Source: Aquibacillus rhizosphaerae
Lineage (GTDB): Bacteria; Bacillota; Bacilli; Bacillales; Amphibacillaceae
Assembly (NCBI RefSeq): GCF_030282825.1
Contig: NZ_JASTZU010000063.1
Coordinates: 124,001-188,000, forward strand
Direction: 5' to 3'
Length of the DNA: 64,000 nt
The position numbers were made by a program, and so were the translations under genes. Position 1 is the stretch's first letter, and every line of letters begins with the position of its first letter. Below the pieces are notes generated by a model that saw nothing but the letters and a program-made list of their open reading frames with translations, searched no databases and was not told the DNA's origin. This document shows positions 46,014-54,594 of the stretch, piece after piece.

Positions 46014-46030
46014 TGAAGGGGTATTATCAT
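45994..46030. terminator. Terminator at the end of the kinase gene
   Basis: ATGATAATACCCCTTCA pairs with TGAAGGGGTATTATCAT around TAA. It is a strong hairpin between convergent genes, although the T tract is poor. Confidence 0.65.
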
Positions 46031-46038
46031 GTTAGAGG

Positions 46039-46239
46039 TTATTTAATTTCATTTTGTTGCTCAAGCTGTTGTTCTAGTTGTTGCAACTCTTGTTGTTCTT
46101 CTGGTGTAGCATTTGTATAAGCAGACTGAATAGCATTCCTTGCGGCTTGCTTATCGCTTTCGTCAAAGGTTTGACCACCCGTCATACGGTTAACAGCATT
46201 TTTAGCCTGTTGAAATAAATTATTTGCCATGTTAGCCAT
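46039..46239 (-). CDS. yizC: DUF3813 family small protein (YizC-like)
   Basis: This 66-residue protein begins MANMANNLFQQAKNAVNRM and ends in a Gln/Glu-rich helix (EEQQELQQLEQQLEQQ). It matches the small DUF3813 proteins encoded beside yitU in Bacillus. The function is unknown. The ATG at 46239 lies nine bases after AGGAGG; a GTG one codon earlier is an alternative. It follows the next small gene directly. Confidence 0.8.
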   Translation of the reverse strand: MANMANNLFQQAKNAVNRMTGGQTFDESDKQAARNAIQSAYTNATPEEQQELQQLEQQLEQQNEIK

Positions 46240-46241
46240 CA

Positions 46242-46391
46242 CTAAAAACCTCCTAAAGTTTGCTTATCAGCTTTCTCTTTTGACTCTTGAACGTCAGAAA
46301 AGCGTTCGTGATAAGGAAAGCGTTCATCATGTTGCTTAACGGAATCTGCACCTTGTTGAGTAAAACGTTTCGATTTACTTTTTCTACTCAT
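46242..46391 (-). CDS. Small basic protein, function unknown
   Basis: This 49-residue protein begins MSRKSKSKRFTQQGAD and is very polar with no hydrophobic segment. The start at 46391 is supported by GGGAGG at a good distance; a longer frame to 46469 has no such site. It ends just before the yizC start, suggesting a two-gene unit. I cannot assign a family; its size and composition are common among conserved Bacillaceae small proteins. Confidence 0.6.
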   Translation of the reverse strand: MSRKSKSKRFTQQGADSVKQHDERFPYHERFSDVQESKEKADKQTLGGF

Positions 46392-46504
46392 CAGTAATTC
46401 CTCCCAGTTTGAACAACTAAAATGAAAAAGCCTGAACGCAATATTACGTTCAAGCTTAGTATGGTACAATCTTATGTGATAAATGAAATGTATTTTATGG
46501 AAAA

Positions 46505-47338
46505 TTAAAGTGTCTTTACATTGAGTTTTAAATAATCCTCAAGAAAATAGCCAATTCCATCCTCTTCATTGGATGCAGCTATATGTTTTGCTAGACCTTT
46601 TAGTTGGTCAATTCCATTAGCCATAGCAACACCAACACCAGCATACTCAATCATTTCAAGGTCGTTATCTTCATCGCCGAAAGCAATAACATTTTCTTGT
46701 GGAATATGGTAATAATGGGCAATTCGTTTTAAACCCACAGCTTTATTCATACCTTTTCGAACGATTTCAATGACATTCCAAGGAGCACCCCAATTTCGGT
46801 GTTCAATCACGGACGCATGTTCGTCATCTAACTTTTGACGAAGTTCTTGAATATGATCTTCACGTGGGTGAATAAGTAATGAAGTAGGATCGTCTCGTAG
46901 TTCGTTCTTTAAACTACCGATTATAATTGGCTGATCTTCCTTTGTACCATGAAGAATATCAAAAAGTTCCTTATCATAACGGTCTAAGTACATATCGTCT
47001 TTAATTTCGGCAAATATATTTTTGACTTTTAGTTCATAGCATGTCTGGATAATTTTTAATGCAGTACGGTTCGGAAGTGGACTGTGCAGCGCATCCCACT
47101 TTTTATCTGTAGGGTGGTGGATTAATGCACCATTAAAGTTAACCATAGGTGTATCTAAACCAAGTTCATGATAATAATCAATACTAGCACGGTGGGGTCT
47201 TCCGGTTGCGATAACAACAATATGGCCTGCTTCTTTTGCCTTAAGTACAATTTGTTTTGTCCGGTTACTAATCACTTTATTATCAGTTAAAAGTGTTCCA
47301 TCAAGATCTAATGCAATTAGATGTCTGTTTTTTTCCAT
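46505..47338 (-). CDS. yitU: Cof-type HAD-IIB sugar phosphatase family protein (YitU)
   Basis: The 277-residue protein carries the HAD motifs in order: LDLDGTLL near the start (nucleophile Asp), ATGR, a lysine in the KGMNKAVGLKRI segment and GDEDNDLEMIEYAG. The insert between motifs II and III is the type IIB cap. Such enzymes dephosphorylate sugar phosphates or flavin intermediates; the substrate here is unknown. AGAGGTG precedes the ATG. Position among yizC, yitV and yitW supports YitU. Confidence 0.9.
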   Translation of the reverse strand: MEKNRHLIALDLDGTLLTDNKVISNRTKQIVLKAKEAGHIVVIATGRPHRASIDYYHELGLDTPMVNFNGALIHHPTDKKWDALHSPLPNRTALKIIQTCYELKVKNIFAEIKDDMYLDRYDKELFDILHGTKEDQPIIIGSLKNELRDDPTSLLIHPREDHIQELRQKLDDEHASVIEHRNWGAPWNVIEIVRKGMNKAVGLKRIAHYYHIPQENVIAFGDEDNDLEMIEYAGVGVAMANGIDQLKGLAKHIAASNEEDGIGYFLEDYLKLNVKTL

Positions 47339-47513
47339 AGCAATTCACCTCTTATTAGTATATATAGTGTAAAACGGAAATGTATATATGTAAAGAATCT
47401 GTATATTATCTCCTATTTTTTGCAAGTTTTCAAATCAAATTATATGATAGTAGTATGAGATTTATTTGGAAGTAGTTTTTATATTATCATCATTAGGAGA
47501 GGAATTAAGTTAT

Positions 47514-48278
47514 ATGATAGAAATTCATAAAGAATATTGGGAAGATATACCGGTATTAATAGCAGTTAAATCTGAGTATCAAGACCAACCGTTACCAGTG
47601 CTTACGTATTTTCATGGATTTACAAGTGCAAAGGAAAATAATTTGCCGTTAGCCTATTTATTAGCAGAAAAAGGTTACCGAGTTATATTGCCAGATAGCT
47701 TGTACCATGGTGAAAGGGAAAGTGATATTCCTAATGATCAAAGGCAACTTCAGTTCTTTAAAATTGTGGAGCAAAACCTTAAAGATTTACAAATAATAAA
47801 AGATGAGTTAACAAAAAGAGCGCTGATTAAGAATCAACGTTTTGGTATTGCTGGTACGAGTATGGGAGGTATTACAACAGCTGCGGCATTAACACAGTTT
47901 GATTGGGTTAAAGCGGCTGCAGTGCTTATGGGCTCGCCAAAAATATCTGATTATGCAAGAGAATTAGTTGCTAATATAAAAGAAGTAAGAGGAGAATTAC
48001 CGATAGCGGTGGAAGAGCTCGAAGCAATATATAATTCATTAGAACAAATTGATTTATCAAAACAAATCGAAAAGTTAAATGAACGACCGTTGTTTTTCTG
48101 GCATGGTGAAAATGATTCCGTTGTACCTTTTGCTCATTCATATGACTTTTATGAAGAAGCTACGAAACTTTATAAAAATCCAGAGAATATTCGGTTCCTG
48201 AGAGAAGTAAACCGTGATCATAAGGTAAGTCGATTTGCGATTATCGAAACAGTAAATTGGTTTGAACTACAATTGTAA
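47514..48278 (+). CDS. yitV: Alpha/beta hydrolase, YitV-type esterase
   Basis: The 254-residue protein has an alpha/beta hydrolase fold: TYFHGFTSAKENN oxyanion region, GTSMGG nucleophile elbow with the catalytic Ser, and a late HGENDSVVPF acid segment and RDHKVS histidine. It is cytoplasmic. The ATG at 47514 is preferred because AGGAGAGG lies upstream; the longer frame from 47466 lacks a site. It corresponds to B. subtilis YitV. The ester substrate is unknown. Confidence 0.86.
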   Translation: MIEIHKEYWEDIPVLIAVKSEYQDQPLPVLTYFHGFTSAKENNLPLAYLLAEKGYRVILPDSLYHGERESDIPNDQRQLQFFKIVEQNLKDLQIIKDELTKRALIKNQRFGIAGTSMGGITTAAALTQFDWVKAAAVLMGSPKISDYARELVANIKEVRGELPIAVEELEAIYNSLEQIDLSKQIEKLNERPLFFWHGENDSVVPFAHSYDFYEEATKLYKNPENIRFLREVNRDHKVSRFAIIETVNWFELQL

Positions 48279-48319
48279 TCGCAACTTAAATCAAACAGTT
48301 TCATAAATATTTCATAAGT

Positions 48320-48335
48320 AGTGATTTAAATCATT
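48320..48335. promoter_or_regulatory. Fnr-type box upstream of yitW
   Basis: AGTGATTTAAATCATT fits the Crp/Fnr pattern TGTGA-N6-TCACA, with a perfect inner palindrome TGATTTAAATCA. It lies about 60 bases before the yitW start. Two similar boxes precede the genes at 49844 and 50265. Confidence 0.55.
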
Positions 48336-48395
48336 TAATTTTATGAACATTTATGTTTATAATAATAAATAAGATAATAAAGGAGGTTTATTGGT

Positions 48396-48707
48396 ATGGA
48401 AGAGGCATTACAAGAAAATCTAATGGGTGCTTTGGAGAATGTTATTGATCCAGAGCTTGGTATAGATATCGTTAATTTAGGATTAGTATATGGTGTAGAC
48501 TTGAATGATGAAGGTATTGCAACTGTGACAATGACGCTCACTGCAATGGGTTGTCCTTTAGCTGCTCACATTGAATCAGATGTAAAACGCGTATTAGAGG
48601 ATCTTCCAGAAGTACAAGATACTAAAGTGGATATTGTTTGGAATCCACCATGGACAAAGGACCGTATGTCACGTTATGCAAAAATTGCATTAGGTATTCC
48701 AGATTGA
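48396..48707 (+). CDS. yitW: MIP18/PaaD-like iron-sulfur assembly factor (YitW)
   Basis: This 103-residue DUF59 protein contains the family core VIDPELGIDIVNLGLVYG, the conserved Cys in TAMGCPLA and WNPPWTKDRMS. DUF59 proteins help mature Fe-S proteins, and the homologue YitW is involved in cluster maturation. AAAGGAGG precedes the ATG. A Fnr-type box upstream suggests induction at low oxygen, which would suit supply of clusters to the radical SAM enzyme encoded nearby. A terminator follows. Confidence 0.9.
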   Translation: MEEALQENLMGALENVIDPELGIDIVNLGLVYGVDLNDEGIATVTMTLTAMGCPLAAHIESDVKRVLEDLPEVQDTKVDIVWNPPWTKDRMSRYAKIALGIPD

Positions 48708-48723
48708 TTTTATAGGTAAATCA

Positions 48724-48760
48724 AAACCGACTCGTATTAACTTTACGAGTCGGTTTTTCT
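48724..48760 (+). terminator. Rho-independent terminator after yitW
   Basis: AAAACCGACTCGTA pairs with TACGAGTCGGTTTT around a short loop and runs into a T tract. Confidence 0.88.
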
Positions 48761-48803
48761 GAATATCTTGTTTGCTACTTCTCCAGAAGCGTCAGTGCTA
48801 TTG

Positions 48804-49496
48804 TTAAAATAGCTCCTTCTCTAAAACTTCTCTATTTAAGAGTATATCTCCTTTTTTATTGGTAGATATTAACTTTTCCTTTTTTAGTTGTGTTAGCGTT
48901 CTACTAACTGTTTCTCTGCTTGAACCTATCATATTAGCTAGTTCACGGTTTGAAAAATTCATACTTAATTTAAATGTGTCATCTTCTAACTTTTCTCCAT
49001 AGTTTTCGGTCAAACGCAACAAAAGCATAATGATTTGTTCATACGTATTATGTAAGATTTGCTCTTCTAAACGCTTTTGTAAGTCTACTATTAAATCACC
49101 TAAAACTTTAAACAATTTAACGCAGATAGCTGGATTATTCATCAAAAAGTTTTCAAATAAGTGTATCGGAATGTATAGCAACGTCGCGTCCTCAGTTACT
49201 TCAGCATGAGCTGGGCACTTGTCTTGCCTGAAAAATCCTTGATGTGGAAACATATTGCCTGGTTGTAAAACGTTAACGATCTGTTCTTTACCGTGAAAGT
49301 CAGTCTTGTATATTTTCACTTTCCCTATATGGATGAAGTACACATTCGATAATGGATCACCTTGCATAAAAATATGGGTACCACGTCGATATCTTCTTGA
49401 CTGAGCAAGTTCAATAATAGGGTTTATTTCATCAATGGTTAGATCTTTAAAGAGAGGGACTTTTTGCAACAAATCTTGAATTGATTTTGAATTCAT
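48804..49496 (-). CDS. Crp/Fnr family regulator without Fe-S cysteines
   Basis: The 230-residue protein has an N-terminal cyclic-nucleotide-type sensory domain (RRGTHIFMQGDPLSNVYFIHIGKVKIYK, QPGNMFPHQGFF) and a C-terminal winged helix with NRELANMIGSSRETVSRTLTQL. No cysteine cluster is present at either end, so it does not sense oxygen in the Fnr manner. It could be an ArcR-type or NO-responsive member. AGGAAGG precedes the ATG. It diverges from the DUF2249 gene, sharing an intergenic region with a Fnr-type box and a dispersed repeat. Confidence 0.85.
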   Translation of the reverse strand: MNSKSIQDLLQKVPLFKDLTIDEINPIIELAQSRRYRRGTHIFMQGDPLSNVYFIHIGKVKIYKTDFHGKEQIVNVLQPGNMFPHQGFFRQDKCPAHAEVTEDATLLYIPIHLFENFLMNNPAICVKLFKVLGDLIVDLQKRLEEQILHNTYEQIIMLLLRLTENYGEKLEDDTFKLSMNFSNRELANMIGSSRETVSRTLTQLKKEKLISTNKKGDILLNREVLEKELF

Positions 49497-49592
49497 TATA
49501 CCTTCCTTTCCTCAGTAAAATAACAGCGACTAGTTTAATCCGAATATCGGAATTGGCTTGTCTTCATTTTTATTATTTTATCTAATATAAAT

Positions 49593-49673
49593 GAGTCAAT
49601 TTCATAATTACCTTATTCAGTCATCTGCGACAATGTTGTAGGTGACGACAAAATTGGTATTATGAAATTGATT
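49593..49673. repeat. Dispersed palindromic element, copy 2 (81 bp, inverted and shortened)
   Basis: The ends GAGTCAATTTCATAATTACC and GGTATTATGAAATTGATT match the termini of the copies at 9825 and 56748 in reverse orientation, and TTATTCAGTCATCTG matches an inner segment. The central stem found in the other copies is missing. It lies in the gene-free stretch 49497-49843, which otherwise holds the Fnr-type box at 49739 and AT-rich promoter sequence. Confidence 0.75.
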
Positions 49674-49738
49674 AAAATAGAAGTTCCATTCACGTTTATT
49701 ATTGTACTTATATCATACTATTGATCAAAATCCAAGGG

Positions 49739-49754
49739 TGTGATTAAAATCATA
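49739..49754. promoter_or_regulatory. Fnr-type box upstream of the DUF2249 gene
   Basis: TGTGATTAAAATCATA matches TGTGA-N6-TCACA at eight of ten fixed positions. It is about 90 bases before the DUF2249 start and lies in the region shared with the divergent Crp/Fnr gene. Confidence 0.65.
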
Positions 49755-49843
49755 GAGATTTGTTGTTGTACCTCACTCCATAACAATTAGCAAATATATA
49801 ACCTAGGTATAGAAAAACATTTCTATTAGGAGGTACAAATAGT

Positions 49844-50086
49844 ATGAGTCAAGTAAACTATGCAGCAAAAATTAACGCACCTGAAATAGAGCCAAGGTTT
49901 CGTCATCCAATGATACTTGAAACTTTTGATGGTTTACAAGCAGGTGAAGTGATGGAATTAACAAATGATCACGATCCCAAACCACTTCACTATCAATTTA
50001 TGATTGAACGCGAAGGAACGTTTAATTGGGAGTATTTGCAAGAGGGTCCAACGACTTGGTGTGTAGCTATTTCAAAATTAAAGTAA
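49844..50086 (+). CDS. DUF2249 domain protein
   Basis: This 80-residue protein has the DUF2249 pattern: EPRFRHPMILETFDGLQAGEVMEL, the NDHDPKPLHYQF segment and a C-terminal W-x-V-x-I-x-K-like stretch (TWCVAISKLK). The domain is often encoded with genes for nitrogen-oxide respiration and low-oxygen metabolism, and resembles TusA-like small proteins, but no activity is proven. AGGAGG precedes the ATG. A Fnr-type box lies upstream and a hairpin downstream. Confidence 0.88.
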   Translation: MSQVNYAAKINAPEIEPRFRHPMILETFDGLQAGEVMELTNDHDPKPLHYQFMIEREGTFNWEYLQEGPTTWCVAISKLK

Positions 50087-50120
50087 GTTTTTTCACATAG
50101 TACAATAATATATTTATTTT

Positions 50121-50158
50121 AAGCTATTCCACTAGTTTACTTAGAATTGGAATAGCTT
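50121..50158 (+). terminator. Hairpin terminator after the DUF2249 gene
   Basis: AAGCTATTCCA and TGGAATAGCTT pair across a loop and are followed by TATTC. The T tract is short. Confidence 0.6.
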
Positions 50159-50193
50159 TATTCATCTAGAAAGTTATTTGAAATGAAACTACC

Positions 50194-50209
50194 TGTGAAT
50201 AAAATCACT
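50194..50209. promoter_or_regulatory. Fnr-type box upstream of the radical SAM gene
   Basis: TGTGAATAAAATCACT matches TGTGA-N6-TCACA at nine of ten fixed positions. It lies 55 bases before the start codon, a position suited to activation. Confidence 0.75.
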
Positions 50210-50264
50210 TTAATAAACTCTAAAGACGGTTACAATAAATCAATGTAATTAGGAGGGGATTAAT

Positions 50265-51389
50265 ATGAAAGCACGTGATTATAATAAGGATCCTTTTATT
50301 GTTATATGGGAACTTACCCGAGCTTGTGAGTTGAAATGTTTACATTGTCGTGCTGATGCGCAGTATCACCGTCACCCAAGTGAATTGAACCTTCAAGAAG
50401 GTAAAAGATTAATTGATCAAATTATAGAAATGAATAATCCAATGCTTGTCTTCACTGGTGGGGACCCGTTAATGCGTCCGGATGTTTTTGAAATTGCAGC
50501 ATATGCAATAAACAAAGGCGTTCGTGTGTCCATGACACCGTCAGCAACTCCAAATGTAACGAAGGAGGCGATGAACAAAGCTAAAGAGGTTGGTTTATCT
50601 AGATGGGCGTTTAGTCTGGATGGACATTGCGCTGAAATTCATGATCACTTCAGAGGAACGAGTGGTTCTTTTGATTTAACAATGAATGCTATTCGGTACT
50701 TGCATGAATTGGAAATGCCACTTCAAATTAATACTGTGATTTCACGGTACAATGTTGACTATTTAGAAGAAATGGCATCATTGATGGAGGAATTAAATTG
50801 TGTCCTATGGAGTGTCTTTTTCCTTGTACCAATAGGAAGAGGGCAGGAGAAGGACATGATTAGCGCTGTAGAGCATGAGCGCGTATTTAGGTGGTTGTAC
50901 AAGTTATCGAAAAAAGTACCATTTGACATAAAAACAACAGCTGGTCAACATTATAGGCGTGTAGTGATTCAAAATAAGATTCGAGAAAACAAAGATGGAA
51001 ATAGTAAACCAGACATTAATTATCAGGATGCATTAACTAAAGGGGAAACTGGTGGCATTGATGGACTTGGGCGAGCGCCCAAAGGTGTAAATGATGGCAA
51101 TGGCTTTATATTTATTTCTCATATTGGAGATGTTTATCCAAGTGGATTACTTCCTGTCAAAGTTGGAAATGTAAGAGATCAACCATTACCAGAAATATAT
51201 CGTGATTCTGATATTTTAAAAAATCTTAGAAATCCAGATAAGTATAAAGGGAAATGTGGAGTTTGTGAATTTCGTCATGTATGTGGTGGTTCTAGATCAA
51301 GAGCGTATGCAGTAACAGGAGATTATCTGGAAAGTGAACCATATTGCACTTATATTCCAAAGGTGATGCGTCAACAGAAGCGTGCCTAA
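50265..51389 (+). CDS. Radical SAM/SPASM domain protein of the NirJ/AhbD-like group
   Basis: The 374-residue enzyme has the radical SAM cluster motif CELKCLHC (CxxxCxxC) near residue 25, GGDPLMRPDVFE, a SAM-binding barrel, and a C-terminal SPASM region with CGVCEFRHVCGG and a final CxY for auxiliary Fe-S clusters. Its closest recognisable relatives are the TIGR04053-type and heme-modifying NirJ/AhbD enzymes. The substrate is unknown; heme or peptide modification are candidates. AGGAGGGG precedes the ATG. A Fnr-type box upstream fits its oxygen sensitivity. The YwiC-like gene follows after 26 bases. Confidence 0.88.
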   Translation: MKARDYNKDPFIVIWELTRACELKCLHCRADAQYHRHPSELNLQEGKRLIDQIIEMNNPMLVFTGGDPLMRPDVFEIAAYAINKGVRVSMTPSATPNVTKEAMNKAKEVGLSRWAFSLDGHCAEIHDHFRGTSGSFDLTMNAIRYLHELEMPLQINTVISRYNVDYLEEMASLMEELNCVLWSVFFLVPIGRGQEKDMISAVEHERVFRWLYKLSKKVPFDIKTTAGQHYRRVVIQNKIRENKDGNSKPDINYQDALTKGETGGIDGLGRAPKGVNDGNGFIFISHIGDVYPSGLLPVKVGNVRDQPLPEIYRDSDILKNLRNPDKYKGKCGVCEFRHVCGGSRSRAYAVTGDYLESEPYCTYIPKVMRQQKRA

Positions 51390-51415
51390 AGGAGAACAAC
51401 GTTTGAGGTGATTAA

Positions 51416-52132
51416 ATGAAATTATTTTTGCCAAAACAACACGGCGCATGGGCAATGCTTATCGTACCGTTTGGATTAGGGATTGTTTCCGGAGGGATGG
51501 ATTGGTTACAGATACCGCTTGGCGTGGCTTGGATTGCTCTATATTTATCAACCTATCCATTATTATTAGCTGTAAAGAAGAAAAAAATTAAATTTCACTT
51601 AAAATGGTCGGCAATATATTTTATTATAGCACTAATATTCATTACTCCAGTCATGCTTAAAGAACCAGTTATCATTATTGTTGGCTTATTAATGACGCCT
51701 TTCTTTTTCTTAAACTTGTATTTCAGTAGGAAAAAAAAGGATCGTCTTTTCTTAAATGACTTAAGTGCGATAATTGCTTTTTCTTTAAGCGGATTAGCTA
51801 CCTACTACCTTGGAACAAATCAATGGAATGCCACTGCTTGGGTAGTAGCTAGTGTATGTATTTTGTTTTTTGTAGGGAGTACTTTTTTTATAAAGACGTT
51901 AATAAGAGAAAAGAAAAATCCAGCATATCGCTGGATCTCTTGGACTTATCATAGTATCTTGTGTCTTGCTTTAATTATTATTGGAAATGGCTTAATGGCT
52001 TTAGCCTTTATACCAAGCTTAATTCGTTCTATCTATTTTCCTGGAAAAACATTAAAACCAATGAACATGGGTATTATTGAAATAGTAAATTCGGCTATTT
52101 TTTTTATTGTCATGTCAATTTACTTTTATTAA
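51416..52132 (+). CDS. ywiC: YwiC-like membrane protein
   Basis: This 238-residue protein has about eight membrane helices and opens with FLPKQHGAWAMLIVPFGLG, the signature of YwiC-like proteins. In B. subtilis ywiC lies beside fnr and the nitrate reductase genes, and fnr is the next gene here too. The function is unknown. GAGGTGA precedes the ATG. Its stop codon overlaps that of the convergent fnr gene by four bases. Confidence 0.88.
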   Translation: MKLFLPKQHGAWAMLIVPFGLGIVSGGMDWLQIPLGVAWIALYLSTYPLLLAVKKKKIKFHLKWSAIYFIIALIFITPVMLKEPVIIIVGLLMTPFFFLNLYFSRKKKDRLFLNDLSAIIAFSLSGLATYYLGTNQWNATAWVVASVCILFFVGSTFFIKTLIREKKNPAYRWISWTYHSILCLALIIIGNGLMALAFIPSLIRSIYFPGKTLKPMNMGIIEIVNSAIFFIVMSIYFY

Positions 52133-52830
52133 TCAATACTGCATAGGACAACAGGACAATCCTCGCAGTTAATTTCGTCTTTTAAGTATTGTAAGTCATG
52201 AATTGTTATTTTACTTTTATTAATAGATAAAATATTACTTCTCTTTAAGTCATTTAATAGGCGATTGACACTTTCTCTTGATGTACCACAGAAATTAGCG
52301 AGCTCTTGATTGGTAAGAATAATATCAATCAATATTCCGTCTTTTTGTTTAACCCCGTAACTGTTTGTCAAACGGATTAAAGTGGAATAGAGAGCTCCTT
52401 TTTTGCCATGAAGTACTAAATCGCGAAATTTTGTTTGATCTCTGCGATAATTCACGCTCATTATTTTCATGAATTCCATTGCTAGTTTACTGTCAGTGAG
52501 AAGCTTTTCTTCCAGTGTGTTTTTCTTTATTACAGCAACTTCACCATCTTCGGTCACTTTTGCATTTAAGATATATTTGACTTCTTCTGAATCAAAGGAT
52601 AATTCGCCTACAATATCTCCCTTTGTACAAATACGGAGTGTTAACTCTCTTCCGTCAGGAGAAATTTTACCAATCTGAACTCTCCCCGATAAAATGATAT
52701 ATAACTCTGTTACTTCTTCACCTTGTTGAAAAAGGAAGCTGTTTTTTTCTATTTTCATGGTATGATCGACAGTAGATAAAATCGAAGCAAGGTCTTCTGA
52801 CATTCTATGATTTTTCAAAATTTCGTTCAT
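52129..52830 (-). CDS. fnr: Oxygen-sensing regulator Fnr, Bacillus type
   Basis: The 233-residue Crp/Fnr protein ends in CEDCPVVLC, the C-x2-C-x4-C cluster that, with an aspartate (probably Asp137 in KFRD), binds a [4Fe-4S] cluster in Bacillus Fnr. Cysteines are at 222, 225 and 230. The helix-turn-helix is NQELANFCGTSRESVNRLLNDL. With an intact cluster it activates anaerobic genes through TGTGA-N6-TCACA boxes, three of which lie in this cluster. The ATG at 52830 follows AAAGGAGG by ten bases; a TTG three codons earlier is too close. Confidence 0.92.
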   Translation of the reverse strand: MNEILKNHRMSEDLASILSTVDHTMKIEKNSFLFQQGEEVTELYIILSGRVQIGKISPDGRELTLRICTKGDIVGELSFDSEEVKYILNAKVTEDGEVAVIKKNTLEEKLLTDSKLAMEFMKIMSVNYRRDQTKFRDLVLHGKKGALYSTLIRLTNSYGVKQKDGILIDIILTNQELANFCGTSRESVNRLLNDLKRSNILSINKSKITIHDLQYLKDEINCEDCPVVLCSID

Positions 52831-52881
52831 ATGAATCAAGCCTCCTTTTAAAAGGTTTCTTAAACACCTATGATTATCACA

Positions 52882-53703
52882 TTATAATAATAGATAGGCA
52901 AGTGTCCCAACGATGAAGCAGTAAAATGCAAAGTACTTGAGATTGCCTTTAGCCATTATATTCATAAACCACTTAAGTGAATAATAAGTCGCAATTATCG
53001 AGGCAATAAAGGCTAATGTATAAGGTATCCACATTACATTAAACGCTGGATCGTTAATGATATCCCCAATGGATAATACAAGTGTACCGAGGCTAATTGG
53101 GATAAATAATAGAAATGAAAACCTTAACGCTGTTTCTTGTTTCATTCCAATTAACATCGCAGCAACAATGGTTGCACCTGATCTACTAATGCCTGGAATT
53201 AATGCGACAGATTGTGCAAGTCCAACAATAATGGCATCCCTTATTGTTAACGCCCCATCACTTTTACTTCCTCTTAAGTTACGAATAATCCATAAAGCGA
53301 TACCAGTGATTATTAAGGTAATGCCAATCATTTTTGATGTATCAAAGATATCACCAATTTGGTCTTCAAATAGAATTCCAATTACTCCTGCAGGAATGGT
53401 GGCAATAACTAAATATAAAATAAAATTAAAATCATCTTTCGCTTCAGGTTTTTTAGTAGTGATATAAATCATTCCATTTTGTATTAAACGCAAAATGTCT
53501 TTACGATATATTGTTAATACCGCAATTAAAGATCCAAAGTTAACTAAAATCTCAAATGATAAATTATCCATTTTTACATTAAATAAGTTTTGTACAATAA
53601 CTAAATGTCCACTAGATGATATTGGAATTGGTTCGGTAAATCCTTGCACCAACCCAAGAAAAATATATTTTATTAGTAATCCAATATCTGCTAAGCTTTC
53701 CAT
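52882..53703 (-). CDS. uppP: Undecaprenyl-diphosphate phosphatase (UppP/BacA)
   Basis: The enzyme recycles the lipid carrier for cell-wall synthesis by removing a phosphate from undecaprenyl diphosphate; extra copies give bacitracin resistance. The 273 residues include [19 protein letters not shown], with the catalytic Glu and Ser-rich motif, and the conserved [13 protein letters not shown] loop. Eight membrane helices are predicted. The ATG at 53703 follows GGGGG; the frame extends upstream without a good site. It diverges from a small gene and precedes fnr on the same strand. Confidence 0.93.
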   Translation of the reverse strand: MESLADIGLLIKYIFLGLVQGFTEPIPISSSGHLVIVQNLFNVKMDNLSFEILVNFGSLIAVLTIYRKDILRLIQNGMIYITTKKPEAKDDFNFILYLVIATIPAGVIGILFEDQIGDIFDTSKMIGITLIITGIALWIIRNLRGSKSDGALTIRDAIIVGLAQSVALIPGISRSGATIVAAMLIGMKQETALRFSFLLFIPISLGTLVLSIGDIINDPAFNVMWIPYTLAFIASIIATYYSLKWFMNIMAKGNLKYFAFYCFIVGTLAYLLL

Positions 53704-53801
53704 ATCTTTTCCCCCAAAAAATTTAATGTTAGTTGCCTCCGCTATTGTCACAAACTTTTTCATTTTCGAATAAGTTAAAAAGTGAAAAGGAGGAGATAAA
53801 A

Positions 53802-54128
53802 ATGTATCGACCACATAACTATCATCATATGTATGACCTATGTGAAAAGCATATTCATGCCTATGTATTAATTCAATTAAATGATGGTAATAGCATAGAT
53901 GGGATTATTACTGGTTTAGATGAAGAATATGTTTACATGGCTGTTCCTAATTTCGGAAATCAACGTGACGAAGAAAGGATATCTCCAATTGGATTTCCTG
54001 GTTACGGATTTGGATATGGGTATGGACCTTACCCATACCCACCGGTAGCTTATCCTGGTGCTCGCTTTAGACGGCTTGTCTTGCCACTAGCAGCATTAAC
54101 AGCGCTAAGTGCTTTACCATGGTATTAA
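53802..54128 (+). CDS. Small spore-coat-like protein with Gly/Tyr/Pro-rich tail
   Basis: The 108-residue protein starts [19 protein letters not shown] and contains a short beta domain ([29 protein letters not shown]) of the Sm-like type. [21 protein letters not shown] segment and a hydrophobic end follow. Proteins of this kind are conserved in spore formers and are suspected coat or spore-surface components, though no role is proven. The ATG at 53802 has AAGGAGGAG upstream. Confidence 0.75.
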   Translation: MYRPHNYHHMYDLCEKHIHAYVLIQLNDGNSIDGIITGLDEEYVYMAVPNFGNQRDEERISPIGFPGYGFGYGYGPYPYPPVAYPGARFRRLVLPLAALTALSALPWY

Positions 54129-54298
54129 GTGCTATTTTATTACCAAACTGTTTTCTTGTATTTCATTCCGAGGATGTTGTATGAAAACTTGCATCTTAGG
54201 AGATTAGGTACTGCAGATTTGTCTCTAACTTCATAGTAAACAAATTAAACCCTTGCCAGTCCTTGAAGGCAAGGGTTTAAACATACGAAAATACATTT

Positions 54299-54484
54299 TT
54301 ATTTCTTATCTTCCTTTAATATACCGTCGCCAACTATAAAAGTGACAATACTAAAAATTGCAACTAAGAAGAAAATTGGTGCCATTCGTAACTCTTCCCC
54401 TGCCATACTTGTAAGTACATAAGAAATAACTAAACTAATTAATAGTGCCCAGATTATTGTAATTAAATAACGCACATTTTCCAC
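54299..54484 (-). CDS. yjzD: DUF2929 family small membrane protein (YjzD-like)
   Basis: The 61-residue protein has two membrane helices (about residues 6-27 and 35-55) with a short polar loop, like the DUF2929 protein YjzD. GAGGTGG precedes the ATG. It sits next to the yjaV-like gene, as in B. subtilis. The function is unknown. A T-rich hairpin upstream of its 3' end (about 54247-54278, CCCTTGCC...GGCAAGGG) probably ends transcription on this side. Confidence 0.75.
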   Translation of the reverse strand: MENVRYLITIIWALLISLVISYVLTSMAGEELRMAPIFFLVAIFSIVTFIVGDGILKEDKK

Positions 54485-54594
54485 CTCATTTTCGCATTCT
54501 TTATATAGTTTACCAAATCCCAGTAAGAAAATAAATAATATTTGTATTTTCTACATAGATAATTAGTAACGATAATAACAAAGAGGTGAAAAAC

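Noticed and set aside
53057-53467. 136-codon plus-strand open frame inside uppP
   Set aside because: It is antisense to the conserved uppP gene. Its length follows from the codon bias of the opposite strand.
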